Shown here: positions 18,171-26,272 of the stretch, piece by piece
How the letters are laid out: every line of letters begins with the position of its first letter
Numbering within the stretch: the stretch's first letter is position 1
Assembly (NCBI GenBank): GCA_028823395.1
Contig: JAPKBO010000015.1
Span: 1 to 32,194 of the forward strand
Length of the DNA stretch: 32,194 bases
Source: Planctomycetota bacterium
Lineage (GTDB): Bacteria; Planctomycetota; UBA1135; GCA-002686595
Direction: 5' to 3'
Made by a program: the position numbers and the translations under genes
Notes under the pieces: model-generated
Told to the model about the DNA's origin: nothing
Seen by the model: only the letters and a program-made list of their open reading frames with translations
The model's database searches: none

Positions 18171-18311
18171 TCCCCCCGCCTTGGCTCCTTGGTTGGGAAG
18201 CGGCGGATTGGCGAACCGCCCCAGCGTACTAGGCACGGCCCGAAATAGCCCCGGCACCCGCATTGACCGGAACCATACCAACGCCCCTACCCGCAGGGCC
18301 GTAACTCCAAA

Positions 18312-19655
18312 ATGAACTCACCTCTACTGGCCCTGCTCGTCCCCCTCGCCCTCCCTGCACTACAAGATGTCGGCGGCGAGGACCCCAGGGAAGCGCTAGC
18401 CAAGGTGGAGCGAGTCACACCCGTCGTGCTGATAGCGCGGGTGGTGCGCCCTGCGGTGGTCTACATCGAAACCGAATCGACCCAGCGCGTACGCAACCTG
18501 TGGGGTGTGCAGGACCGCGTATACGCCGGCAGCGGGTCGGGGGTTGTCATTCACCCCGATGGGTACATCGTGACCAACTTCCACGTGGTCAAGGGCGCAC
18601 AAAGTATCACGGTCTCCTTCGCCCGGGATCCACGCTCGTACACTGCCGAGTTGGTCTCGTCGGTGCAGGCTGAGGATCTGGCTCTCCTCAAAATCGCTTC
18701 GCCCAAGGACGCTGAGGGCCAACCCCTGCGTGAATTCCCTACCGTCCGTATGGGAACGAGCGCAGATCTAATGGAGGGCGAACGCGTGGTGGCAATCGGT
18801 AATCCCCACGGCCAGACCCACACGGTCTCGACGGGGATCATCTCCGGCCTGCACCGCAATGTACCCATGGCAGATCAGAACCTGCACTTTAAGGATCTCA
18901 TCCAAACGGATGCGTCCATCAACTTCGGCAACTCCGGTGGCCCATTGTTGAACATCCGCGGTGAACTGATCGGCATCAACAGCGCCATGAACAGCGCGGC
19001 CGAGAACATCGGCTTTGCCATCCCCGTGGATCGCATGCGAGAGATCCTGACCGACGTCCTCTTCCCCGAAGCGCGCAAGAGTTGGCTGGGATTCGAACTC
19101 GGAGAGGGAACCCCCTTACAGGTCGTACACGTCTGGCCGGGTAGCCCAGCGGACGTGGCGGGCATCTGCTCAGGAGACATCCTGCAGAGATTGGGCCAGC
19201 GCAGCGTCGAGAGCCAAGAGGACTTCCTGCACGCCAGCCTCGAGTTGATCCCAGGAGAGGTTGTACCAGTCCAAGTAGCCAAGCCGGACGGGAGCCAATA
19301 CACCCTCGCCCTCCTGGCTTGGGACAAGTATGACGGCACCCTATTCGAGCGCATGGGACTGACCGTGAAGGAGGCACAGGTAAATTCCCGCACCTGGGTT
19401 CTGGTTCAAGAGGTCATACCTGGCGGCCCTGCGGGGGCCGTGGGGATCCGCCCCGGCGACCTGATCCCAGCCGTCGAGACAGTGATCGACGGCATGCGCT
19501 ATCCGGTCTGGATTCGCAGCAGGGGCACCCTTGTGCAGCTGATTTCAGGCCTCAAACCGGGACATATCCTAAAACTGGACGTCTACCGCGACGACGATAA
19601 GAATCGCAAGCTGACGCGGGACGAGCTTTATGAGGGCACCCTCACACTGCGCTAG
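18312..19655 (+). CDS. HtrA/DegP-like periplasmic serine protease with EF-hand-like loop at the C-terminus
   Basis: Trypsin-fold quality-control protease acting outside the cytoplasmic membrane. The 447-residue product has a signal-like N-terminus (MNSPLLALLVPLALPALQ). The catalytic triad is His91 (VTNFHVVKGA), Asp122 (EDLALLKI) and Ser208 (FGNSGGPLL). A first PDZ domain spans about 255-340 and a second about 355-447. Near the end, residues 427-438 follow an EF-hand loop pattern, with Asp427, Asp429, Asn431, Leu434 and Glu438, and Arg in place of the usual Gly at loop position 6. Calcium binding is an inference. The gene follows tRNA-Val by 141 bp and precedes the carbamoyltransferase cassette by 132 bp on the same strand, so cotranscription is possible but unproven. 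Confidence 0.94.
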   Translation: MNSPLLALLVPLALPALQDVGGEDPREALAKVERVTPVVLIARVVRPAVVYIETESTQRVRNLWGVQDRVYAGSGSGVVIHPDGYIVTNFHVVKGAQSITVSFARDPRSYTAELVSSVQAEDLALLKIASPKDAEGQPLREFPTVRMGTSADLMEGERVVAIGNPHGQTHTVSTGIISGLHRNVPMADQNLHFKDLIQTDASINFGNSGGPLLNIRGELIGINSAMNSAAENIGFAIPVDRMREILTDVLFPEARKSWLGFELGEGTPLQVVHVWPGSPADVAGICSGDILQRLGQRSVESQEDFLHASLELIPGEVVPVQVAKPDGSQYTLALLAWDKYDGTLFERMGLTVKEAQVNSRTWVLVQEVIPGGPAGAVGIRPGDLIPAVETVIDGMRYPVWIRSRGTLVQLISGLKPGHILKLDVYRDDDKNRKLTRDELYEGTLTLR

Positions 19656-19787
19656 TGGGACCAGAATCATTGAACTTGGCCCAGAACAAGACGTACTTCG
19701 CACCGTAACTGGGGCACAATTCATCGGTCGGAAGTTCAGAGACGCTGACCCCGCGCCGATCTCTTGTTCAGCCCCTAGCTGCCTCCC

Positions 19788-19997
19788 ATGCAAGCCCTGC
19801 TTCAATTCTCCGAGCGCTTCGGCAGCATGCTATCGCGCGTGCTCCTGACAGCCCTGTACTTCCTTGTACTCGGTCCCTTCGCCATCTTCTATCGCCTCTT
19901 TGCTGACCCTCTGAGGATCCGGCGCCCACCCAAGGGAAACTGGACGACATGGGATGCGACCAACGAGACTCTGACTCAAGCCCGCCGGCAAGACTAG
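19788..19997 (+). CDS. Small membrane protein, SxtJ-like, of the carbamoyltransferase cassette
   Basis: A 69-residue protein with one long hydrophobic stretch (about residues 15-38, VLLTALYFLVLGPFAIFYRLF), followed by a basic, Pro-containing tail with RRPPKGNW. The pattern of a hydrophobic segment, Gly-Pro, Tyr-Arg-Leu, Asp-Pro-Leu and then Trp resembles the C-terminal part of SxtJ-family membrane proteins, which are found beside SxtI-type carbamoyltransferases. It is shorter than that family as I recall it, so the match is tentative. It ends four bases before the carbamoyltransferase start, which strongly suggests a shared transcript and function. No Shine-Dalgarno is visible. Confidence 0.75.
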   Translation: MQALLQFSERFGSMLSRVLLTALYFLVLGPFAIFYRLFADPLRIRRPPKGNWTTWDATNETLTQARRQD

Positions 19998-20001
19998 CTC
20001 C

Positions 20002-21795
20002 ATGATCATCCTCGGGCTCTCGTTCTACTACCACGACTCCTCCGCCGCTCTTGTGCGCGATGGGGTACTCATTGCAGCCGCCGAAGAGGAACGCTTCAGC
20101 CGCGTCAAGCATGACTCGGGCTTCCCGGGGCTCGCCATCGAATTTGTTCTCAAGACTGCCGGCGTCACGGCATCCGACGTGGACTTCGTCGTCTTCTACG
20201 AGAAGCCCTTCGTTAAATTTGAGCGCATGCTCCTGACCGCGATGGCCACCTTCCCAAGGTCGCTGCCGGTGTTCCGTGAGTCCATGCAGCGTTGGATCTC
20301 GGACAAGTTGTGGATCAAGCCCATGATGTGCCGTGAGCTGGGTGTGCCCCGCTCCAAGCTCCTCTTCGCGGATCACCACATGAGCCACGCGGCTTCGAGC
20401 TACTACACATCGCCCTTCAAAGAGTCCGCAATCCTGACCGTGGATGGTGCTGGTGAGTGGAGCACATCCACCATGGGCATTGGACGGGGCAACAAGATCG
20501 AGATCGTGAAGGAGATGCGCTTCCCCCACTCCCTCGGATTGCTGTACTCGGCCTTCACCGCTTACTGCGGCTTTGAGATCAACGAAGGCGAGTACAAGCT
20601 AATGGGCATGCATCCCTACGGCAAACCGCGGTACGTGGATCAGATCTTTGAGCTATTGAAGGTCGGTGATGACGGAAGCATCTGGCAGAACATGGATTTC
20701 TTCTCCTACCACTGGTCAACCAACGACACGCTCTCACCCGCCTTTGAGAAGCACTTCGGCCGTCCACGACGAGATCCTAAGCTGCAGGATCAATCGCTAG
20801 ACCCCTACTACTGCGACATGGCGGCCAGCATCCAGCGTGCCACGGAGATCATCCTGCTGCGCATGGTGAATCACCTGCACGAGATCTCCGGCGGCATGAA
20901 GAGCCTGTGCCTCGCGGGCGGCGTCGCGCTGAATTCAGTGGCCAATTACAAGATTCTACGGGACGGCCCCTTCGATGATGTCTACATCCACCCTGCGCCC
21001 GGGGACGATGGAGGCTCAGTTGGCGCGGCATACTGGGCTTACAACCACATTCTCGAACAACCCAGGGGGCCCGCCCTTGAGGACGCCTTCCTGGGTAGTG
21101 AGCACAGCGATGCAGACATAGAGGCTTTCCTGAAGGACAACGACATCGCCTTCGAGAAGATCGATGACGATAACGAGTTCTTCAAACGCGTGGCCCAGGA
21201 GCTCGCGGACGGTCAGGTCTGCGGCTGGTTCCGGGGCCGTTTCGAGTGGGGCCCGCGAGCTCTCGGATCGCGCTCCATTATCGCCGACCCGCGACGCGAG
21301 GAGATGAAGGAGAAGCTCAACGAGAAGATCAAGTTCCGCGAGGCCTTCCGACCCTTCGCCCCCTCGGTCCTTGAAGAACGCGCCAACGAATTCTTCGAGT
21401 TCCCCGAAGCCGAACGGCACTACCCCGCGCGTTTCATGCTGTACGTGGCCCCCGTGCGCGAAGAGAAGCGTTCGGTCCTGCCAGCCATCACCCACGAAGA
21501 TGGGTCAGGGCGCCTGCAGACGGTCTACAAGAAGACCAACGCCGCCTACCACGCCATCATCGAGGAGTTCGGGAAGCTGACCGGCGTGCCTGTGGTCATG
21601 AACACCTCCTTCAATCTGAAGGGTGAGCCCATCGTCGAGTCACCCGCTCACGCCTTCAACACCTTCAGCCTGAGTGGTATGGACCTGCTCTTCCTGAACA
21701 ACTACATCGTCCGCGCTGACACCAAGAAGCAAATTGCGGAGACGCGCTTCCACCTGCGCCATGAGGGGGATTCGGTCACCCAAATGGTGAGCTGA
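20002..21795 (+). CDS. Carbamoyltransferase of the NodU/CmcH/SxtI/TobZ family
   Basis: These enzymes transfer a carbamoyl group from carbamoyl phosphate, through a carbamoyl-adenylate, onto a hydroxyl of a sugar, antibiotic or toxin. The 597-residue length is normal. The N-terminal Kae1-like domain begins MIILGLSFYYHDSSAALVRDG and has the metal-binding-type HHMSH at 125-129 followed by LTVDGAGEWST. LAGGVALNSVANYKI is a further family block. The C-terminal YrdC-like domain has GWFRGRFEWGPRALGSRSI (about 410-426) and KFREAFRPFAPSV. All recognised family blocks are present, so it should be active. The acceptor is unknown. The cassette context suggests an envelope glycan or exported molecule. Confidence 0.95.
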   Translation: MIILGLSFYYHDSSAALVRDGVLIAAAEEERFSRVKHDSGFPGLAIEFVLKTAGVTASDVDFVVFYEKPFVKFERMLLTAMATFPRSLPVFRESMQRWISDKLWIKPMMCRELGVPRSKLLFADHHMSHAASSYYTSPFKESAILTVDGAGEWSTSTMGIGRGNKIEIVKEMRFPHSLGLLYSAFTAYCGFEINEGEYKLMGMHPYGKPRYVDQIFELLKVGDDGSIWQNMDFFSYHWSTNDTLSPAFEKHFGRPRRDPKLQDQSLDPYYCDMAASIQRATEIILLRMVNHLHEISGGMKSLCLAGGVALNSVANYKILRDGPFDDVYIHPAPGDDGGSVGAAYWAYNHILEQPRGPALEDAFLGSEHSDADIEAFLKDNDIAFEKIDDDNEFFKRVAQELADGQVCGWFRGRFEWGPRALGSRSIIADPRREEMKEKLNEKIKFREAFRPFAPSVLEERANEFFEFPEAERHYPARFMLYVAPVREEKRSVLPAITHEDGSGRLQTVYKKTNAAYHAIIEEFGKLTGVPVVMNTSFNLKGEPIVESPAHAFNTFSLSGMDLLFLNNYIVRADTKKQIAETRFHLRHEGDSVTQMVS

Positions 21796-21801
21796 CAGGC
21801 C

Positions 21802-23349
21802 ATGAAATTTATCAACGTCGTCCTCTCCCTGCTGATCAGCCTGGCCATTGGCCTGGGTGTATTCGAGGGTGGACTGCGCCTCCTAGGCCTGGGCCCGCCC
21901 GTCACGCTGAACGAATTTGACGCCGACCTGGGTTGGAGTAAAACGCCCTCCACCACTCTCATGCGTGGCAACGCCGAGGGCTTCGAAGTGGAGTTCACCT
22001 TCAACGCCGCAGGCCTGCGGGACGACGCCGGGGTCACCACAGAGACTTTGCCGAGCGCCTATCGCGTCATCGCCCTTGGGGACTCCTTCACCCTTGGCTT
22101 TACGGTGAAACGCACGGACCTGTTCGTGGATCTGCTCGAGAATTGGTGGAACGCGGAGGGCCGCGGGGTGCAGATCGTCAACACGGGCACCGAGGGCTAC
22201 TCCACCGACCAGGAGGTGGCCTGGCTTGAGACCCACGGTGCAGCCTGGGAACCTGACCTCGTACTGCTCTTCACCTACGAGAACGATATTTTCTGGAACG
22301 GCCAGTCGTATTACACGGATCTGCCCAAACCCCGCTACACGACCACGGGGACCCGCGAGCCCGGTGCCCTGGCGGCGCCCCCGGCCCGCCCTTGGCACCA
22401 GAGCACAGCGATTGGGCACCTATTCCTCTCCGGGCCCGACGAGAGCGTGGAGCTCTTCCAGCCCGGGAGTGTGCCCCTACCTAAGGAAATGGGCGCGCTA
22501 CTGACCGACAGGCCCGACTTCATGGAGGAGCCCCTCGCCCGCACCGGCGGGGCCATGCTGGCATTGGCCCGTAAGGCGGAGTCCCTAAACGCCCGGGTCG
22601 TGGTGGTGCCCATTCCCTCCCACAGCGCAATCCACTCGGAATACCGCGAGGCGTTCCAGACCCGGATGGGTCTTGCCACCGATGCCTGGGACCCCGATCA
22701 ACCCGTCGACCTAATGCTGGAGGCCGCTCGCTCTGCAGGCCTTGATGTACTCGACGTGCGACCGGCACTGAAGTCCGCTGCGGCGGATGGCGAGGACCTC
22801 TACTTCCAAACGGACTGGCACCTGAACCCTCTGGGCAACCGCGCCCTGGCCCGCGCCCTGCACGACGGCCTGGCGAATTGCCCAACACTGCCCGCCGCCA
22901 CAACCGAAGCCCCGTTGCCGGACACCACCCCCACCGGTTCCAGCCTGCCCGGGTGGCTGCCCTGGTACGCAGGCCTTTGGCTGGCCCTCGGCAGCCTCTT
23001 CGCCCGCGTCTACTCCAAGGTCGAGAAGCCCCTCGCGGGCTTCCTCAAAGTGGGCGTGATGCTGGCCGTGGTCTTCTCCATCGCCCTTGGTGCCTCGCAG
23101 TTGCTGACCTCATTGAGCCCAGAGATGGGTCGCATCGTGACGCTCAGTGCGGTGGTCCTCATCCTAGGCTTCGTCGCCTACAAGCTGGGGAACCGCATGG
23201 ACACCATCGCGGAACTCCTCAAAGCGTTTATCGGCCGGGGCCACTGGTACCTCATGCCCTTGGTCACCGTACTGCTCACCGTCGGGAGCCTGCTGGTCGT
23301 GGCCGCCAGTTCACCGCTCGTCGCCCCGTTCATCTACACTCTGTTCTAG
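21802..23349 (+). CDS. Membrane-anchored SGNH hydrolase fused to a DUF5989-like C-terminal membrane segment
   Basis: The 515-residue product starts with a membrane anchor (about 5-30). The SGNH domain has Ser95 in ALGDSFTLGF, a block II segment NTGTEGYSTDQE, Asn161 in YENDIFWN, and Asp338/His340 in TDWHLNPLGN, so the catalytic set looks complete. This fold serves esterases and O-acetyl transfer or removal on glycans. After about residue 380 come four hydrophobic segments. The last ends VAPFIYTLF, the ending I recall for the separate small DUF5989 proteins that accompany carbamoyltransferases. Here it appears fused to the hydrolase. The start lies six bases after the carbamoyltransferase stop, and the next gene follows after four bases. 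Confidence 0.9.
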   Translation: MKFINVVLSLLISLAIGLGVFEGGLRLLGLGPPVTLNEFDADLGWSKTPSTTLMRGNAEGFEVEFTFNAAGLRDDAGVTTETLPSAYRVIALGDSFTLGFTVKRTDLFVDLLENWWNAEGRGVQIVNTGTEGYSTDQEVAWLETHGAAWEPDLVLLFTYENDIFWNGQSYYTDLPKPRYTTTGTREPGALAAPPARPWHQSTAIGHLFLSGPDESVELFQPGSVPLPKEMGALLTDRPDFMEEPLARTGGAMLALARKAESLNARVVVVPIPSHSAIHSEYREAFQTRMGLATDAWDPDQPVDLMLEAARSAGLDVLDVRPALKSAAADGEDLYFQTDWHLNPLGNRALARALHDGLANCPTLPAATTEAPLPDTTPTGSSLPGWLPWYAGLWLALGSLFARVYSKVEKPLAGFLKVGVMLAVVFSIALGASQLLTSLSPEMGRIVTLSAVVLILGFVAYKLGNRMDTIAELLKAFIGRGHWYLMPLVTVLLTVGSLLVVAASSPLVAPFIYTLF

Positions 23350-23353
23350 CCCC

Positions 23354-23485
23354 ATGAGTTCATTCCTCAAAGAAAACTGGATCTGGATCGTGGCCCCCAT
23401 AGTGCTGGTGGCCATCGGCGTCTTCGTCATACTCAAGATGAGCAGTGGCGACCCGGCTGCTGCGTTCACCTATACGCTACGCTAG
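23354..23485 (+). CDS. 43-residue membrane microprotein, DUF5989-like
   Basis: The short frame encodes 43 residues starting MSSFLKENWIWIVAPIVLVA. It has a single hydrophobic segment (about 9-28), a short polar stretch with a Gly-Asp-Pro turn, and the ending AAFTYTLR. Both layout and ending parallel the tail of the preceding hydrolase (APFIYTLF) and the small DUF5989 proteins. It begins four bases after the hydrolase stop, and the cassette ends ten bases before the convergent SASA gene. The tight spacing, shared ending and clean membrane pattern argue that it is real despite its size. Function is unknown. It may assemble with the other membrane parts of the cassette. Confidence 0.75.
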   Translation: MSSFLKENWIWIVAPIVLVAIGVFVILKMSSGDPAAAFTYTLR

Positions 23486-23495
23486 GTTCGACGCC

Positions 23496-25157
23496 TCAAC
23501 GCCGGGACAAAACACTCTTGGCGAGTAGTTCCCCCAGGGCGACGATGCCCGCCGTGTCCAGGACGAGCTGCTTCTCTTGCGCGGGAAGGTCAAATGCCTT
23601 GACGTGGATCAGATTCGGGTCGGCGGCCGCAACCTTCTCGATCGCCGCCGTGACGTCGATCTCATTGACTTGCTCATCGTCAGTCGGGGATTGCTGGCTG
23701 ACGAACCACGGCAGTTCTGGCAGCTCCAAGTCCAACCGGCTCTGATTCACCAGCGCCTGCAATCGCCCGGGCGCGCCGTTTCGAAAAGGCCCCCAGGACA
23801 TGTCGTTCTCGCCTAGGTGATAGAGAATCCCCGCCAGCTCAACCTCCTGGCCGTGGTCACGGAGATCCTGCACAGAGTCGCGCACAAACTCGATGAAGCC
23901 CGAGTAGAGATTACGGGTGATCGCCTCACTGCCTTCCGGTGTCCAGTCAATGATCTGTGAACCGCTGTGGGTGAACTTGGCCACCGCCACGCGCTCCTTG
24001 AGCTTACGGCTGACAGCAGCGCCAAAGCTCAGCTCGGGCCCGAAGGTATCGTAGAAACCGGCAGGCCCCATGGGCTCCCAGCCATCGGAGATCTTGTAGC
24101 CCCCGCCGATGCTGTAGCGGTAGGCGATACGCGGGTTGTCCTTGAGCAGAGACGACTTGCCCCTCAGCGTTTTCAAGTCCTGGACGAAGGCCCGCTCGCC
24201 CTCCATATTGCGATGCCCGGCGAGCACGAAGAGCTTCACCTTGTCCCCCGCCTTGTAGGGCCAAACCTCAAGCGCGCGGGGCTCCGCCGGCCGCTGCCCG
24301 ATCGTCTCCAAGTAGGCGTTGGCGTAATTGACTCCGTGCTCAAGTTGGCCCAGAGTTCCGTAGTGGTAGTGCAGACCCACCCCTCCTCCAACTTCCACGC
24401 CCACATGTGATGTGGGAACGTAGTCGGCATTGGGGTCGACTTCCGTGACCGCTCGCTGCCCCACGCTGATAGCGTGCATGCGCGGTCGCAGATCCATGCC
24501 CCAGATCGTCTTGGTGCAAAGCTCACCGATATAGAAGCGCAGGTCGGGCGCCTCAAGATCCCGGCGCCAGCAGGCCAGGAAGCGGCTCAGGTTTTCGCCG
24601 TAGGAGGCCATGTAGTCCTCGTTGAACATGTCGTTCTCGCCCTGATGCCAGCAGATCCCCTCGAGGCGGTACTTCGTCCCCTCCTCGTCAAGCGCGGCCA
24701 GCGCTGAGCGGACCCAATCCAGGGCCAAGGGGTACATCTCAAACCCAATGGGCTCATCAGGGTTCCAGTCACCGCCTAGGTGTGTGCCACCAGCAGCCAC
24801 CTTGATCACGGCAATGGGCGCCTTGATGGCTCGTGTTACCTCACGAGCAAAGCTCAGTTCAGGCCCCACCACGTTGCTGACGGGAGCTAAGGGCACCCAC
24901 CCCTCTGAGAGGTGCTTGTTCTCACGACCGATGCTGTAGGAGAACAAAACGTCTTCCTGGGGTTCGCCCAATCCTGCAAACGGTGGAAAGCGCTGTATGT
25001 CCGCCACCCTCGAATCCGAACCCACCATGTTGGACTGGCCAGCGAAGATGAAGACACGCAGGGTCGTATTGTCCGCTTGGAGGGCCGCCTCCGCAGGGAC
25101 CCCCAAGAAAGTCGCAAGCGCAAAGAGGATCAAAGTCGGTCGCAATGGGTGCATCAT
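23496..25157 (-). CDS. Exported protein with two tandem SASA (sialate O-acetylesterase-like) domains, second degenerate
   Basis: SASA-domain enzymes are SGNH-type esterases that remove O-acetyl groups from sugars. The 553-residue product has a signal peptide (about 1-25, ending AEA). Domain 1 (about 32-285) has the nucleophile motif FAGQSNM with Ser42 and the WHQGENDM block at 170-177. Domain 2 (about 300-550) repeats the layout, with LAGHRNM and YHLGENDM (about 446-453). Where domain 1 has Ser42, domain 2 has Arg316, so the second is predicted inactive and may bind substrate. An ATG one codon later is an equally possible start. It is last of a three-gene minus-strand run, 46 bp after the deacetylase gene. 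Confidence 0.9.
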   Translation of the reverse strand: MMHPLRPTLILFALATFLGVPAEAALQADNTTLRVFIFAGQSNMVGSDSRVADIQRFPPFAGLGEPQEDVLFSYSIGRENKHLSEGWVPLAPVSNVVGPELSFAREVTRAIKAPIAVIKVAAGGTHLGGDWNPDEPIGFEMYPLALDWVRSALAALDEEGTKYRLEGICWHQGENDMFNEDYMASYGENLSRFLACWRRDLEAPDLRFYIGELCTKTIWGMDLRPRMHAISVGQRAVTEVDPNADYVPTSHVGVEVGGGVGLHYHYGTLGQLEHGVNYANAYLETIGQRPAEPRALEVWPYKAGDKVKLFVLAGHRNMEGERAFVQDLKTLRGKSSLLKDNPRIAYRYSIGGGYKISDGWEPMGPAGFYDTFGPELSFGAAVSRKLKERVAVAKFTHSGSQIIDWTPEGSEAITRNLYSGFIEFVRDSVQDLRDHGQEVELAGILYHLGENDMSWGPFRNGAPGRLQALVNQSRLDLELPELPWFVSQQSPTDDEQVNEIDVTAAIEKVAAADPNLIHVKAFDLPAQEKQLVLDTAGIVALGELLAKSVLSRR

Positions 25158-25203
25158 TGGTGTTTTTCCAGGAGGCCACAGAAGTCAGGAATTGCTTTGG
25201 GTT

Positions 25204-26271
25204 TCACTCCACCAGATCCAAGCCCAAGCGACGAAGGAAGTCGAACCCACCGCAGAGCTCCGTCACGAGTAAGTGCACGGGCAGGGTATCGGTCAGCATC
25301 CAGCGCTTGAGCTGGAAGGAGTCACCGGTGGGAAGGTTGAGACCGGCGTGGGTGGTGACCGCGCTCTGGTAGCCGGCGGCCTCCACGGCTTGAGCGTGTT
25401 CAGCGGATTGATCCCAGCGCCGACCGAAGGGATAAGCGAAGGACTCCCCGCAGTCCGCGCCGAGAAGCTCCTCCAGCGTACCTCGACCGCGTACGATCTC
25501 CTCGCGAGCGACGTCCGACTCCAGGGTCGTGAGTACTTCGTGGGACCAGGTGTGGCCGCCCAATTCCACACGTCCCGACTCCAGCAGCTCGCGGGCATCT
25601 TGGATGCAAAGGTAGAGCTCTTCGCACAGGGCCGCTTCGTCGCCACCCGCCTGCTCGAACACGGCATGAACGGCTCGATCCCGAGGCTCGGCGTCCAAGT
25701 CGTACTTGAGCCGTCGCTTGAGCCCTCTGGCCGCCGCGTCCGCGCCTGCCGCGAGGATCTCATTCAGGACGGCAGAGTTCCCGTTCAACTCCAGGGCGCA
25801 ACGACGGCCCGCCTCGACCGTCCCCAGTCTGCGCTCCAACCAAAACCACTTGTGCAGCCAACTGACCCGGCGGATCTCCAGCGGCCGAGCCTCTAGGTAC
25901 ACCGTGCAGCGCGCATCGCAGGCTTCCAAAAGGGGGAGCAATTGGGTGCGGTTGTCCAGATAACCATCGTCCATGGACAGCGCAACGAGCCCGCGGCTGT
26001 GCCCGGAGTCCAACCGGGCCACGCCCTCCCCCACGGTGACCCACTCCCCGTAGCGGCCGAGAGCGCGCAGGAGTCCTTCAAGGCGGGCGGGCGAGATCTT
26101 GAGATCGGCAGGCATGCTCGCGCTGCCCGCGGCCCCGTCCACACCATGGCCTGCCAGTATCAGGAGGCGCGGGCCACCGCAGCGAGCCATCAGCAAGGCC
26201 AGACCCGAGTAGACGAACGCCCGGCTGTACAGATCACGCAGAGTTCGCTTGAGTCGGTGGCGCAGGCTCAT
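25204..26271 (-). CDS. Polysaccharide deacetylase (NodB-like, carbohydrate esterase 4)
   Basis: CE4 enzymes remove N- or O-acetyl groups from glycans with a metal ion. The 355-residue product has the catalytic and metal Asp pair in LSMDDGY (Asp101-Asp102), the metal-binding His pair in GGHTWSH (His240 and His244), and the downstream FAYPFGRRWDQS block. An N-terminal basic and hydrophobic stretch (about 8-30) may anchor it at the membrane, but a cleavable signal is not clear. The ATG at 26271 lies one base after the TGA of the acyltransferase gene (TGACATG), so they are coupled. The frame is open further upstream, but those residues overlap the neighbour and lack family character. The acceptor glycan is unknown. 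Confidence 0.9.
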   Translation of the reverse strand: MSLRHRLKRTLRDLYSRAFVYSGLALLMARCGGPRLLILAGHGVDGAAGSASMPADLKISPARLEGLLRALGRYGEWVTVGEGVARLDSGHSRGLVALSMDDGYLDNRTQLLPLLEACDARCTVYLEARPLEIRRVSWLHKWFWLERRLGTVEAGRRCALELNGNSAVLNEILAAGADAAARGLKRRLKYDLDAEPRDRAVHAVFEQAGGDEAALCEELYLCIQDARELLESGRVELGGHTWSHEVLTTLESDVAREEIVRGRGTLEELLGADCGESFAYPFGRRWDQSAEHAQAVEAAGYQSAVTTHAGLNLPTGDSFQLKRWMLTDTLPVHLLVTELCGGFDFLRRLGLDLVE

Positions 26272-26272
26272 G

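Noticed and set aside
18202-18220. GGCGG/CCGCC hairpin downstream of tRNA-Val as a terminator
   Set aside because: The stem is only five perfect pairs, followed by a mismatch, and no T run follows. It is too weak to call.
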